A DNA stretch of 64,000 nt from assembly GCA_946699065.1 (NCBI GenBank), contig CAMPDV010000096.1, forward strand, positions 620,001 to 684,000, in the 5' to 3' direction. Shown here one piece after another: positions 34,081-45,403 of this stretch (the stretch's first letter is position 1; each line of letters begins with the position of its first letter). Both the position numbers and the translations under genes were made by a program. The stretch is from Loxodes magnus. Its lineage: Eukaryota; Ciliophora; Karyorelictea; Loxodida; Loxodidae. Under the pieces are notes generated by a model. It did not search any database. It saw only the letters and a list, made by a program, of their open reading frames with translations, and was not told the DNA's origin.

Positions 34081-35611
34081 ATACTAGAATAGTATATACA
34101 TTTAAAAAATGCTTGAATGTCACATATTCTCCACACATACAATAGGGATTATCAAAAGGATAATTGACGATCTTAATGATCCTTTCGAAAATTAAAGTAT
34201 TAGGTTCTAAGTTTATATATATTGATATTTTATCTTCTGTACTATTTGTTTAACTTAGCATAAGTAGTTCGCAGGAAATTGATATAGATTACTAAATTGC
34301 TCAGTTTAAATTTTAGCTGCTTTCATTCTCGTAAATCTTTTAGTAGCTGCATTATAGAAATATTGTAGTATCTTGTTTCTTATATGTTTAGTAAAAGTTG
34401 TAAGACTTGTGTTATTCTAGGAATTCTGCAGATTTATATTGTAAAAATTTGATAATTGCTGCACTTATTCACAGTATTGAAATCCTCTTTTCCAGACATT
34501 AATTAAAAGAGAGCCTATTGTTGATCTTGGAAAATCCATACTTTTTTATTTTATTTTATAATAGAAACCGAAGAATTTTATAGCCATAATGTGATTTAAA
34601 GGTAATCAATTCATAATTATACAGTATTACTCATTAAATGTTGAAATTTCTACTTAAAAAGCTTATTTTGAAATAATTTTCCTGCTTTATACAATTCTGT
34701 TCAGAACTCCAATTTCTCCTTTTTGAATACTTCATGGTACTAGTTCTCCTTCATACTCTACTTTAGGTAATAAAAAGGTTTGCATAAAGTTTTTAAAGTC
34801 AAAGTGTGACTTTTTATATCCCATTAGATAAAAAGCAATTTTTAATTGCAGCTATATATTTGAATGAGAATTATTTGATATAAGGATTAAAATTCTTCTT
34901 TTGATGTAGAATAACTCTAAATAAATGATTTGTTCTTTTTAAACAATTGGTTAATAATCTAATCATTAATTTAAGATTTATTATTTATATTGCTTCTTTA
35001 GAACTTTCAGATTTGCTAACATTGATCTTTAAGTGAGTTAATGAAAAACTTTACTTGCTTAGTTTATTAAATTCTACTTCTACTTTGCAGATTTGCTAGA
35101 AGATTCAAATTCTCTATCCATCTTCTGCAAGGGAAGTAGATACTCAAGGCCTGTCATTTTAATCTCAATTAGGTAATTTTACTTTTCAAATATCTAATTA
35201 CAATATCATAATACAACAATACTAAAACTGGTCTATATGAACTTCCCTAAATAACTCCATTGTTGTATTATAATGTTCTAGTGATAATTCCATCTATAAT
35301 AAATGAAGAATTTAGGTTTTAAAAAAATGATTCTAAAGCCTTTATTAGTCCAAGCGTTAGTTTAACTCTCTTAAGCTAAGCAAATAAAAGTTTTCTTTCT
35401 ATTAAGTAAAACATTATTTCAACGTCTATCAATGTTGCGATTATCTTAATATTACCTTTAACTAGCTTCCAATAGTTATGAATTATCTGTAAATTACCTA
35501 AATCTATTAAGTAGTTTATCTATTGTTCATGAATCCCATTTAAGAAAGGTGAATAAGATTTATCTAATTGATTTATTTAAATTATTTGATATATAAGGTA
35601 GCTTATAATAA
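34080..35611 (-). pseudogene. LINE ORF2 remnant 2 (reverse transcriptase to C-terminal Cys/His), left arm
   Basis: Read from 35611 leftward: KIIATLIDVEIMFYLIERKL (block A region with an Asp), NLNSSFIIDGIITRTL, NNGVIQGSSYRPVLVLLYYD (the GVxQGxxxSP block, about 35215-35275), a SLAEDG remnant of the YxDD box, and YCMCGEYVTFKHFLN (about 34120-34160), the Cx2C...H motif common near the C-terminus of LINE ORF2. It is 5'-truncated at the arm edge. The GVxQG block is better kept here than in the right arm. Confidence 0.7.
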
Positions 35612-35827
35612 TACTCAATACAAATAGTCGTTTACTACTTAAAATACTTATATTTTCGCTATTAGCTTTAAATGTATCTAAAGACTTTAATATTGTAAAC
35701 TAAAATAAAAATAGTTTAAAGAGCATTATAAGTAGAAGAATTAGACACTGTTTCACAAATATTAAAGTAGATTGCTAGATAAAATTTTTATTAATAAATT
35801 AAATTAAATTAAGGGATAATTGAAAAG
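35612..35827. other. AT-rich spacer inside the inverted repeat
   Basis: No feature seen. Confidence 0.5.
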
Positions 35828-36117
35828 ATGGTGGGAGCTGAGAATGACCTTCGTGACTAAAATTTCTGTTTTTATGGCTAGTTGCAAGTTCCTTTCCTGT
35901 CGCTGAGAAAGTCCTGGTCAGAGTCATTTTCTGAAGGGAAACTGTCTTTGAGATTATCCGCTTTTATAGTGGTTTGAAGCCTGGCTGCACATAGCGATGG
36001 AGTTCCCTAGCAGTTGTGCCTGGAGCACAACAGGATATCCCCGTTGTTCTATAAAAAGAGAACATCGGGTCGTGCAATCGGAAAGGAGTTTCCGGTTCAA
36101 AAACTTTTTCAGTTGAA
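35828..36117 (+). ncRNA. V-family structured element, copy V2
   Basis: About 80 percent like V1 by eye. The three stems keep pairing with changed bases: GTTGTGC/GCACAAC (36013-36031) replaces CTGCTTT/AAAGCAG; CCCG..TTGTTCT pairs with AGAGAACA..CGGG (36040-36069); and AATCGGAAA-GGAG-TTTCCGGTT (36076-36097) replaces ACTGCAA-GAAG-TTGCAGT. The multi-base-pair replacement in three stems is strong evidence for a folded RNA. Confidence 0.65.
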
Positions 36118-36293
36118 ATGAATTAATTAAATAAAATTAAGGATTAGATAAATAAACTAAAAGGAATAAATATTGCTATACCACTTTTATAATCTTAAAT
36201 ATTTACATTTTTATTAAACTTTTACTGAAGATAAGCAAAAAATTAATTAAACTGAAGCTGCTTATAAATAAAAGGCTATTTTATTAAATATAA
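36118..36293. other. AT-rich spacer between V2 and S1
   Basis: Under 200 bases of AT-rich DNA, no feature. Confidence 0.5.
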
Positions 36294-37025
36294 AAATGGA
36301 TGTCGGCTGCGTCTGGAGAACGAGTAGGTAATCTGGCGCAGTTTATACTGCATTACGAGTAATCTCGTACTAAACGCCACCACGGGGAAAGGTGGATAAG
36401 GTTGAGACATGCCTAACTTACCCCGAGGGTTCTCTCTAGCAGTATGAAAGTTTGTTGACGGGAGCCTTAATGACTTAATAACTTTTAAATTAAATCAAAT
36501 TAAATAATTTTCGCCTTTCAGCTTAATAAAATAATTTTATGATATCACTCTCATTCTGAAACTCTTAGATCTTCATTATTGTTTTGATTTGATTTTTTTT
36601 AGTTTAGTTTCTCTTCTTCTTGTATCTTTGTTCATCCTAAACATAATTATTTAAGTCTTCTTTATTCAAATATTACTAATGGATTTATTTTTCCCTCAAT
36701 CATTCTTAAAATCAAATTATTTGTTAATGTTTTTGTTTTATGCTAGACCATGTTTTTTTAATCTTAAGATCAATATCTTCTAGGATTTATTTATTCTTTT
36801 TTGTTTCTTAAACGACTTAATAACTATTTCTTATTTGGACCTTATTCAAGAAGACTGAAACATTTGACTCAAGATTCAAGACCATTTTCTAATCAGAGGA
36901 TTCCCCATTTGGAGAAGCTGAATATACTTTATGGACGAAAAGAATGAAATAAAGCTTTTGAGAACACTTTTTTTAATATTAAATATTAATACTGAAAGAG
37001 CTGCGTGCCAACGAGCTCTATAATC
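36294..37025 (-). repeat. S-family structured element, copy S1
   Basis: The GC-rich part 36296-36480 (written on the plus strand) holds a multibranched fold: GGCG...CGCC encloses GCAGT-TTAT-ACTGC and ACGAG-TAAT-CTCGT; CCACC/GGTGG and CGGGG/CCCCG stems and an outer GAGAAC/GTTCTC stem follow. The other end (minus-strand start, 37025) is a perfect hairpin GAGCT...AGCTC resembling the head of U elements. The AT-rich middle, including ATTCAAGAAGACTG at 36846, is shared with S2. It is likely a mobile, SINE-like element read on the minus strand. Confidence 0.55.
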
Positions 37026-37851
37026 ATATTTATTATTTATTTAAAGAAAAATTTAATAATAGAAGCTAAAAAAATTAAAACTGAGCAGAAAAGAATAAAA
37101 TAAAAATAAGCAAAATAAATAAAAATAAGTAAAAAAATAAAAAACTAAAATTTAATCTTAAAGAATTTCTAAGATAAATAACATTATATCATAATTAAAT
37201 TCCAAACAGATTAAAAATAATTATTATATAATTAAATTAAACTAAGTCTTCACTGTCAATTAATAAAAAGCAACATAAAGGTTATATAATAAAATTTGAT
37301 AAGGTATAATTAATTTAACTTTGTAATAATAAAAAGAAGATTTAAATAATAATAATTAAGTAGAAAATTAAAAGAGTAACTAAATAAGAATATAAAATAG
37401 TTAGTTTAATCTTATATAATAAATATATTTATTTATTAAGATGTTATATCAAATCTAACTAATATTATATTATAAGTTTATTTACAATACTTTATTTTCT
37501 AAACTTTGGTATTTAACCTAGTTTTTTATTTTATTTATAATGTAAAAAGAAAAGAGTTCTAGTAAACAATTGTAGAACCTAAAAAGTAAGTTTGAAGGAT
37601 AAGCATTTTAAGAGGATAATGAATACTATACACAAAGTACTTTGAGAGATCAATCTGATTCTGATTTAGAGATATAAACTAAATAAAAAGATGTGTCTTA
37701 AGAGTAGTTCTCTACTTGTCACCCGATAAAGTTTGAAAGTAAAGAAAAGAGAAATAGGCAAAATGAAGACTAATGAATCGATAAATGCTTCTAATGCATC
37801 TTATAGAGATTGAAATGAAAACTATACAGTTAAAGTTGAAATCTAATATGA
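37026..37851. other. 5' flank of cassette A3, includes an empty U insertion site
   Basis: 37150-37851 matches the 5' flanks of A2 and A4 in reverse. At 37195-37220 the match crosses without the U3 element. A TGA lies immediately before the gene's ATG, so the RING frame cannot extend upstream without splicing. Confidence 0.6.
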
Positions 37852-39600
37852 ATGGCTAACTTTATTATTGATTGCAAATGTAATTAGAAATACGAAAGAT
37901 AAACTTCTGATATAAAAATAATAAAAATTAAAGAAAAGCTTAAATTATGCTAGCTTTGTAATACATGTATTCAAAGCTAATTTTTACTTAAGTTAAAAAA
38001 TTGTGGACATGTTATTTGTCTCAAGCACTTAATTCATAAGATGAGAAGTAATCACATCGATTCACAGATAAACTGTAATATTTGCAATTCAAATTTGCAT
38101 TAAGCTGATATATAAGAAATTGCATAAAAAGGTTAAATAGAAAATATCTCTCAGATCTTAAATGGAAAGGTTAGTAAATAAGTAAAGTGCTATTAATGCA
38201 AAACTTTACAAGAAGTTTAATGCGAGATAAAAAGCTCTTTATGCATTAATTGCAATATACAAATTTGTACTGAATGTGGCTTCAAAGAACACTAGACATT
38301 TAGCTGTTAGCAAATCAAAAAATATAGAAATTAAATAAAGTTAGGAAAAATGATAAAATAGTAAATAATAGACTGCAACTAATGTGGAAACAAAGAATGC
38401 GTTATTATTAATAGTGCTAAGAAGAGTATCTTAATGGAAGATCTTCTAAATTCTACTACAATTAAAGTTAGAAAGCTAGAAATCAAAGATATAGAACTAA
38501 TTTTATAAAATTACTTATTTTACTTGAAAGTATTATTAGCTTAAGATTTTGGAGTGCTATAAAGTTGTTAAGCTCTAGTGTGAGTAAAATATGATATAGA
38601 ATAAGCAGAGGAACTATTAAACTATTAAGGAGTTAAATAAGATAGGATAAGTGGAAAGGAAATTATATAGTTTATTGACTAAGTTCTGGAAAATAAGAAA
38701 CTTAGTTTAGAAAGTTATTTTATATAATAAATAAAAATTTAAGTATCGAAGTTTCAAGAAATTCCTTGTTATTATTTAAATAATTTGCTATAAAAGAAGA
38801 AGTAATAACTAGAAGAATTACCCTTTAGACAGTGTTTGCTTTGTGAAGCTTATTTGTGTTTCTAATGTTAACAGTTGCATAGTTTAATTTATTAATGCAG
38901 TTATGATTAATACTTGCAAAGCGAAATTTAAGTAAATAAAACAAATAAATTTAACTTGATTAACTTAAAGAAAAACAGCTATGAATTTAAGAGTATTTTA
39001 TAAATGATAAAAGTATAGAAAAAAAATATACTAAGAATTTAAAAGATTTAAAACTATGAATAATGTATTAAATTTTAGACAAAAGTTAATTAAAAAAGTC
39101 TCTAATAGGGAAAACCAATAGAAAGAAAATTACTATTTTATGGGTCAAGTAAAACTAATCCTTAAACAATAATTTCAAATGAAATGGGTCTAAGTATTAA
39201 TAATTCAGAATAAAGGGAGTATGGAGCAGGAATTTATTTTTATGAAAGTTTTTAAAAATGTAAATAATTTGCTTATAGAGTAGAGGATATATATTTTACT
39301 GGTTAGATTTTATTATTCGACGTAATAACTGGAGTTTAATAAAAGGCTTAATATCATCAATTTTTACAATAGCATCCTAATTATTTAAACAATTTCTATC
39401 AAAACTCAAATGATTTGGATCAATAAGGAAATATGCTATATGATAGTTGTACTGATGATAATGGATTGCATATAGTTTATGAGGAGAGTGCTATTCTTCC
39501 TGTTTATTTTATTTCTTATTGCATTGATTAAAATTAATAAGATAGAAATATTATAATAAGTCAACAGAATATTATCAACTAATAGCCTTAAAGCTTATGA
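37852..39600 (+). CDS. RING/B-box-PARP gene, copy A3 (complete, reference copy)
   Basis: ATG 37852 follows directly after TGA. The first 243 codons end at TGA 38581-38583; the same frame then runs 338 codons to TGA 39598-39600. Residues 33-78 form a RING-type finger: C33-x2-C36, C51-G-H53-x2-C56-x2-H59, C75-x2-C78. Residues 113-147 are B-box/IBR-like (C113, C116, C124, C131, C134, C139, C142, H147); C175-x2-C178 and C183 follow. The second part has CLLCEAYLCFQC near its residue 84 and a PARP catalytic domain at about 178-322, with Tyr186 in place of His, Tyr218 kept in GIYF and Leu295 in place of Glu. Human PARP13 is Tyr-Tyr-Val and inactive, so a ubiquitin-ligase or scaffold role without transferase activity is a fair inference. 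The internal TGA may be a short intron (a 36-base GT...AG stretch spans it), readthrough, or a true stop giving two proteins. Confidence 0.85.
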
Positions 39601-39746
39601 TAAAAGTGCAAAAATTGCTGCTCTATAAGTAATTTTAAACGCTGATTTTAATTTTGTTACCGAATACTGAAATTTCTTTTAATCTGTTATTTTGTTTTTT
39701 TTATTGCTTTCTATTAGATTTTACTTTTATTAAATACTTGGTTGTA

Positions 39747-40037
39747 ATGAGAAAGTATGTCTATTTAGATGATTGTTTATGTTTTTTGTCTTTTTTTCAT
39801 CACAATTATAAATGGTGTTTTCTGTTTTACATTATGAATATGTTTAAAGAAATAAAATTGATCTTTTGTTGTAGATAACTTATTCATCAAAAGATATAGA
39901 GACTTTTTATAGTTTTCAGCTTATATATTAGCAATGATTTATTTTAGCACTTTTTTAAAATTTATAATTCCAAGTAATTAAAAATAAAAAGATAAAGATG
40001 GATATAATTTTCTAAACTTTAAAGAGTAAGATTTTGA
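39747..40037 (+). CDS. Small conserved ORF downstream of PARP gene, copy A3
   Basis: 96 codons (MRKYVYLDDCLCF...) to TGA 40035-40037. It differs from A1 by substitutions and one in-frame 3-base deletion. Same hydrophobic start and IKLIFCCRQ phrase. Function unknown. Confidence 0.4.
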
Positions 40038-40440
40038 AACATACATCTATTGTCAAAGCTATCTTTTGCTGTGAAGTTATCTTTAGATTTATATATATCT
40101 GAAATATATAGAGTGAAGATTAAACTAAATTTAAATAGATAATAAATTTAAATATCTTTATTAAATTTAACATATTCTTATTTTTGTTAGTAATTTCCTT
40201 TAATATTTATTAATTTCAGTGAATCAAATACTTTTAAATATTTAATTATTAATAATTTCTTTGTTTTATATAATTTCTCTATTTTATATATTTAATTTAG
40301 ATTTACCTTTTTAATAAAAATATTTGTTTGTAATATCTTGTACTTTTTAATAAAAAGTAATAAGAAAGTTTTAAAATTTACTATATAAATAAAGTATATA
40401 TGGCATTTCATTTTATAGCTATAATTAATTTAAATAAATG
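40038..40440. other. AT-rich 3' flank of cassette A3
   Basis: Matches 1692-2092. No gene. Confidence 0.5.
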
Positions 40441-40623
40441 AGATTAGAGAGCTCATAATACCTTAGCAGCGCGCAGTTCTTTATTCAATATTTTTAAAGT
40501 AAAAGGATTCATTTCTGAAATCTTCCACAGTGATAGCATTCCTTTATAAGTCTATCTCCTATAAGGCAGTTATCGGAATGCTTTCTAAGAGACCTTAGTA
40601 TCTGGTAACCTTCAACAATAGCG
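40441..40623 (+). repeat. Truncated U-family element, copy U6
   Basis: Matches the first about 190 bases of U1, then stops at GCG (40623) where the right arm of the inverted repeat begins. The arm therefore joined after, and cut, this U element. Confidence 0.65.
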
Positions 40624-42190
40624 TTATTATAAGATACCTTATATACCAAATAATTTAAATAAATCAGTTAGAGAAATCTTATTCACCTTTCTTAATGGGA
40701 TTCATGAACAATAGATAAACTACTTAATAGATTTAGGTAATTTACAGATAATTCATAACTATTGGAAGCTAGTTAAAGGTAAGATTTAATTATGCACAAC
40801 ATTGATAGACGTTGAAATAATGTTTTACTTAATAGAAAGAAAACTTTTATTTGCTTAACTTAAGAGAGTTAAACTAACACTTGGACTAATAAAGGCTTTA
40901 GAATCATTTTTCTAAAACCTAAATTCTTCATTTATTATAGATGAAATTATCACTAGAACATTATAATACAACAATGGAGTTACGTGAGGAAATTTATACG
41001 TAATGTTTTAGTATTGTTGTATTATGATATTGTAATTAGATATTTGAAAAGTAAAATTACCTAATTGAGATTAAAATGACATGGCTTGGGTGTTAACTTC
41101 CCTTGCAGAAGATGGATGAGAATCTGAATCTTCTAGTAAATCTGCAAAGTAGAAGTAGAATTTAATAAACTAAGCAAGTAAAGTTTTTCATTAACTCACT
41201 TAAAGATCAATGTTAGCAAATCTGAAAGTTCTAAAGAAGCAATATAAATAATAAATCTTAAATTAATGATTAGATTATTAACCAATTGTTTAAAAAGAAC
41301 AAATCATTTATTTAGAGTTATTCTACATAAAAAGAAGAATTTTAATCCTTATATCAAATAATTCTCATTCAAATATATAGCTGCAATTAAAAATTTATTT
41401 TTAACTAATGGGATATAAAAAGTTACTCTTTGACATTTAAAAACTTTATGCAAACCTTTTTATTACCTAAAGTAGAGTATGAAGGAGAACTAATACCATG
41501 AAGTATTCAAAAAGGAGAAATTGGAGTTCTGAACAGAATTGTATAAAGCAGGAAAATTATTTCAAAATAAGCTTTTTAAGTAGAAATTTCAACATTTAAT
41601 GAGTAATACTGTATAATTATGAATTGATTACCTTTAAATCACATTATGGCTATAAAATTCTTCGGTTTCTATTATAAAATAAAATAAAAAAGTATGGATT
41701 TTCCAAGATCAACAATAGGCTCTCTTTTAATTAATGTCTGGAAAAGAGGATTTCAATACTGTGAATAAGTGCAGCAATTATCAAATTTTTACAATATAAA
41801 TCTGCAGAATTCCTAGAATAACACAAGTCTTACAACTTTTACTAAACATATAAGAGACAAGATACTATAATATTTCTATAATGCAGCTACTAAAAGATTT
41901 ACGAGAATGAAAGCAGCTAAAATTTAAACTGAGCAATTTAGTAATCTATATCAATTTCCTGCGAATTACTTATGCTAAGTTAAACAAATAGTACAGAAGA
42001 TAAAATATCAATATATATAAACTTAGAACCTAATACTTTAATTTTCGAAAGAATCATTAAGATCGTCAACTATCCTTTTGATAATCCCTATTGTATGTGT
42101 GGAGAATATGTGACATTCAAGCATTTTTTAAATGTATATACTATTCTAGTATAAGAGATTGATATCAGAAAAGAATGAAAAAATAATAAT
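40624..42190 (+). pseudogene. LINE ORF2 remnant 3, right arm
   Basis: Inverted copy of 34080-35611. The reverse-transcriptase block A region, a more damaged NNGV block (about 40970) and the C-terminal NPYCMCGEYVTFKHFLN (about 42083-42130) are recognisable, and the frame ends at TGA after EIDIRKE. It begins abruptly at the arm edge, so it is 5'-truncated. Confidence 0.65.
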
Positions 42191-43169
42191 TAAAGACATC
42201 TCATACTATAAGATCAAAATATGAATTCCTTTTTAAGAATTAAATTGAGTATTTTGATTTGTAAATTAAATATTTAACAGGAAAATAATGACAAGAAGAC
42301 TTGAGATTCTAGAATGGAGAAAGTAAAAAAGGAAGAAGTTGAAGATGAGTAGAAAATAGGAGTAAATTAAGAAAAATAATGAGATAAAGACAATATTAAA
42401 AACAATTTAAAAACATTTACTAACTTTTATAATTAAAAGAAGCAACTCTTACAATTAAAGAAGTCAAAAAACTCTTTTGGAATATAAATTAATATGCAAT
42501 TAATTTTAACTAATGACTAGTTATTACATTTTAAAACTTAAACTTAATTAAACTAGAAAATTTTGGAAATTTTTTATTTTAGAATAGATAAACTTAATAT
42601 TTTTAAATAACATAAGTCAAGATAATCTTAGAGATCTTCTTTAAAAAGCTGCATAATATTAGTAAATTTACTTAGTTCTTAATTAAGTCATAAAGAGTAA
42701 TAAAATATAAAAAGATCATAAAATAAGGATTGTTTATAAGCGTATAAATATAAGAGTATTATTTTAATTTAAGTAATAAATTAAAAATAATAAATAGCTA
42801 AAATGCTTAAAATTAAAGATTATAATATAATATCTATTTTTAAATTTCCTTTTATTTATTATATAAGTTAAAACTTTTAATCTAAGTTCTCTTATTCTAA
42901 AAGCATTTCTTTTCATACAAATTAAAAATGTTGTAACTAAAATGCAGAATATTTAAAATTACAGAAAAAAGTATTTTATTTGATCCAATTTTACATAAAA
43001 GGAAAATAAAATGTTCTAAAAGACTTAATTTTAAAATGTTAGATATTATTTATTAGCAATATTAATTTAATTAAATTAATTAATAACTTTTATTTTTATA
43101 CTTAAAATAAATTAATAATAACTTTCTTAATGCTAAATTAAAAATACACATAACATAATTTATTATTGT
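42191..43169. other. AT-rich part of right arm, no gene seen
   Basis: Mirror of 33071-34080, with partial similarity to 15376-15940. Confidence 0.45.
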
Positions 43170-43783
43170 AGTGTCATCTTTTATTTTATTTACTACATAT
43201 CAATTTACTGTTTAAAAATAGTAATTACCTCAAACTTGCTTGGGTAATTAACTGTCATGAGTTTTTATGAATTTAAAATTGTTTTTATTTATTCCTATAA
43301 TTATAATCCAATCATTTTCTATTTAATTAATTAACTGTTTATTAATTATAGGGAACTTTTACATTAAGTGTTTTCCTGTAAAGCAAACATTCTTAATTAC
43401 AATAAATCCTAAATACATTTTGTCAAATCTTTCTATTATCCTCTTATTTTTGTCTAATTTGTAGAAACTTCGTATTTTATACCCTAGACACTTGCAATAT
43501 CAGCATTTTGATGCCGTTTGGTAAGAAAATTTTTTGTTACAGGATGTTTTCTAATTCCATTTAGTATTTTAATATTTATAATTGATCTGGTTTATAGTTT
43601 CTAGTATTTAAAATTTCTTATTCTGTCTGTAAAAATTTCCTTAATCTGCTACAATGATTATTTTAGAGATCACTAATACCTTTGTTAACTTTTAATTTCT
43701 ATCTAAATAAGAAAAGATAATTAGCCATATTCTACTTTGAGTTATAAGGTTTTATGGAGAGTATGTTATTTTTTAGGTGACAT
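43170..43783 (-). pseudogene. MSPKKQ-family ORF1 unit, right arm
   Basis: ATG 43783; mirror of the 32450 unit. The knuckle remnant again reads C-TGA-YC and lies near 43480-43525. Differences from the left arm are scattered. Confidence 0.55.
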
Positions 43784-44866
43784 TTAATAAATAATGATAT
43801 AATAAAGGAATATTTATATGTAATTTTAGTGAAGCACTAGAAATAGCCTTTTTCCTAGTATTAAGTTAAAAGATTGTGTTATTATATTTCTAAATAGTTA
43901 AGATTATTATATATGTATAAAATATTGATTTCTATTATATCTATAAATTGTATCTACTCTATTTTAATTTAAGTAGTTTTAATTTAATTTAAACCATAAA
44001 TTTAAACTTAAAAAGCAAACTTTATAAAATAATTCTTTATAGAAAATTATAAATTTAGAGTTATATTAAAGGAAAATTCATTATTATATTATAATTATTA
44101 TATGTTCTAATATATTAATTGACTCTCTATATTCAAATTATTAATGCTTAACTTTAAAATTAACCTAACTCTATATTTCAATTTTGCTTTAATAATTATG
44201 AATCATATTTACCAATACTGTAGAGAATCTTTTAATTAAATTTATAAAATTACTAAAGTCATGCATGTAGTCATTGCTTTTGCTTGTCATGCTGTGAGAC
44301 TTATAGCTTCATTTAAATTAATTTTAATGTCCTTAAAATTATAAAATGGTTTATGGGAAAGTAGCATAATTAGGAAATAATCAATAAATAATGGAATATT
44401 TTAAAAGATAGTCATAAACACTTAAATAATAAAAGAAATTTAAGAAAAACTTATTAAGCACAAACAAAAGTTAAATAGAGCTAGATACAAATTTAATAAT
44501 AAACTACATTCAGTAAACAAAAATACTATACTAATATTAATTATAAAATAGAATACTTTCAATAATTCTAAAATAAAAAGAATAATATCTTAAACTTTTT
44601 TTATTTTCTAAAAATAAAGTATTTAAAACTTAATAAATTAGGTTGGAGTGCTATAAAATCAAATATTTATATGATAAGCAAACTACAACACATAAAGTAA
44701 AATAGCAATTCTAATACAACTTAATCTTTTAAAATATCTTACCACTTCGATAAACATATTAGAAAACATTTAGAATAAAAATGATAAAAATATAAAATTA
44801 ATTTTATTGGCTTATAAAAGAATTTCACAGTTAACTTCTATTTGATCCTGCTCTCTTCCAAATTAG
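43784..44866. other. AT-rich part of right arm, no gene seen
   Basis: Mirror of 31367-32449. Confidence 0.45.
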
Positions 44867-45403
44867 ATGAAGGATTACGAAGGACTTTGTTGGACTGCTA
44901 TCCTTATCTTTCCCAAAACCTTGTTGTCACACTGGCTTCTTCTTTAATTGTTATTCTATTCATCAATTCTTGAATTAAAGAACTTCTTCCTATATTTTAA
45001 TCCAGACAGCATTGGTAAAAGCAAAAAATTTAATATAATTTATTTCTTATTTATTCTTTCTTTCAATTTCTGTTTTCTTTCAGCATTATTTTTATTGATG
45101 ATGATTCTAATATATATAGCACTGAATCTTTCTTACATGAAAATTTATCTAATGTGTATCTTATTACTATAATTAAGATTTAATTTCCATTGGAATGCTT
45201 GCTTACTAATATTATAGTTTTTAAATTACTATTTTTCACTTTTCTTACTTTTCTTAAAATTATTTTATTTGATATTAGATTTGAAGAAATTGAAATAAAA
45301 TATTTGTGGTATTTGTTCTATTACTTAATCTGCCAATTTAAATCTTTATACTAATTATTATTATATCTTTTTAATAGATTCATCTAGCATAAGATTATCA
45401 TGA
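44867..45403 (+). CDS. Hypothetical hydrophobic (membrane) protein, right copy
   Basis: 178 codons from ATG 44867 to TGA 45401-45403, preceded in frame by TGA at 44843. Start MKDYEGLCWTAILIFPKTLL; repeated Leu/Ile/Phe segments including FLFILSFNFCFLSALFLLMM then ILIYIALNL. A Cys-containing short segment near the end (NICGICSIT). Four extra codons against the left copy. Family unknown. Confidence 0.3.

Larger units (their letters stand above)
30600..35611 (+). repeat. 5-kb inverted repeat, left arm
   Basis: Reverse-complement match to 40624-45690. It includes the membrane ORF, an MSPKKQ ORF1 unit and a LINE reverse-transcriptase remnant. The arm's inner end is at CTTATAATAA (35602-35611). A third, direct copy of its outer part lies at about 62010-64000. 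Confidence 0.9.

Noticed and set aside
38581-38602. A 20-22 base mini-intron (GTGTGAG...ATAG) at the shared TGA
   Set aside because: Removing 20 or 22 bases would shift the frame away from the PARP reading; only 3n-length choices such as 33 or 36 bases work.
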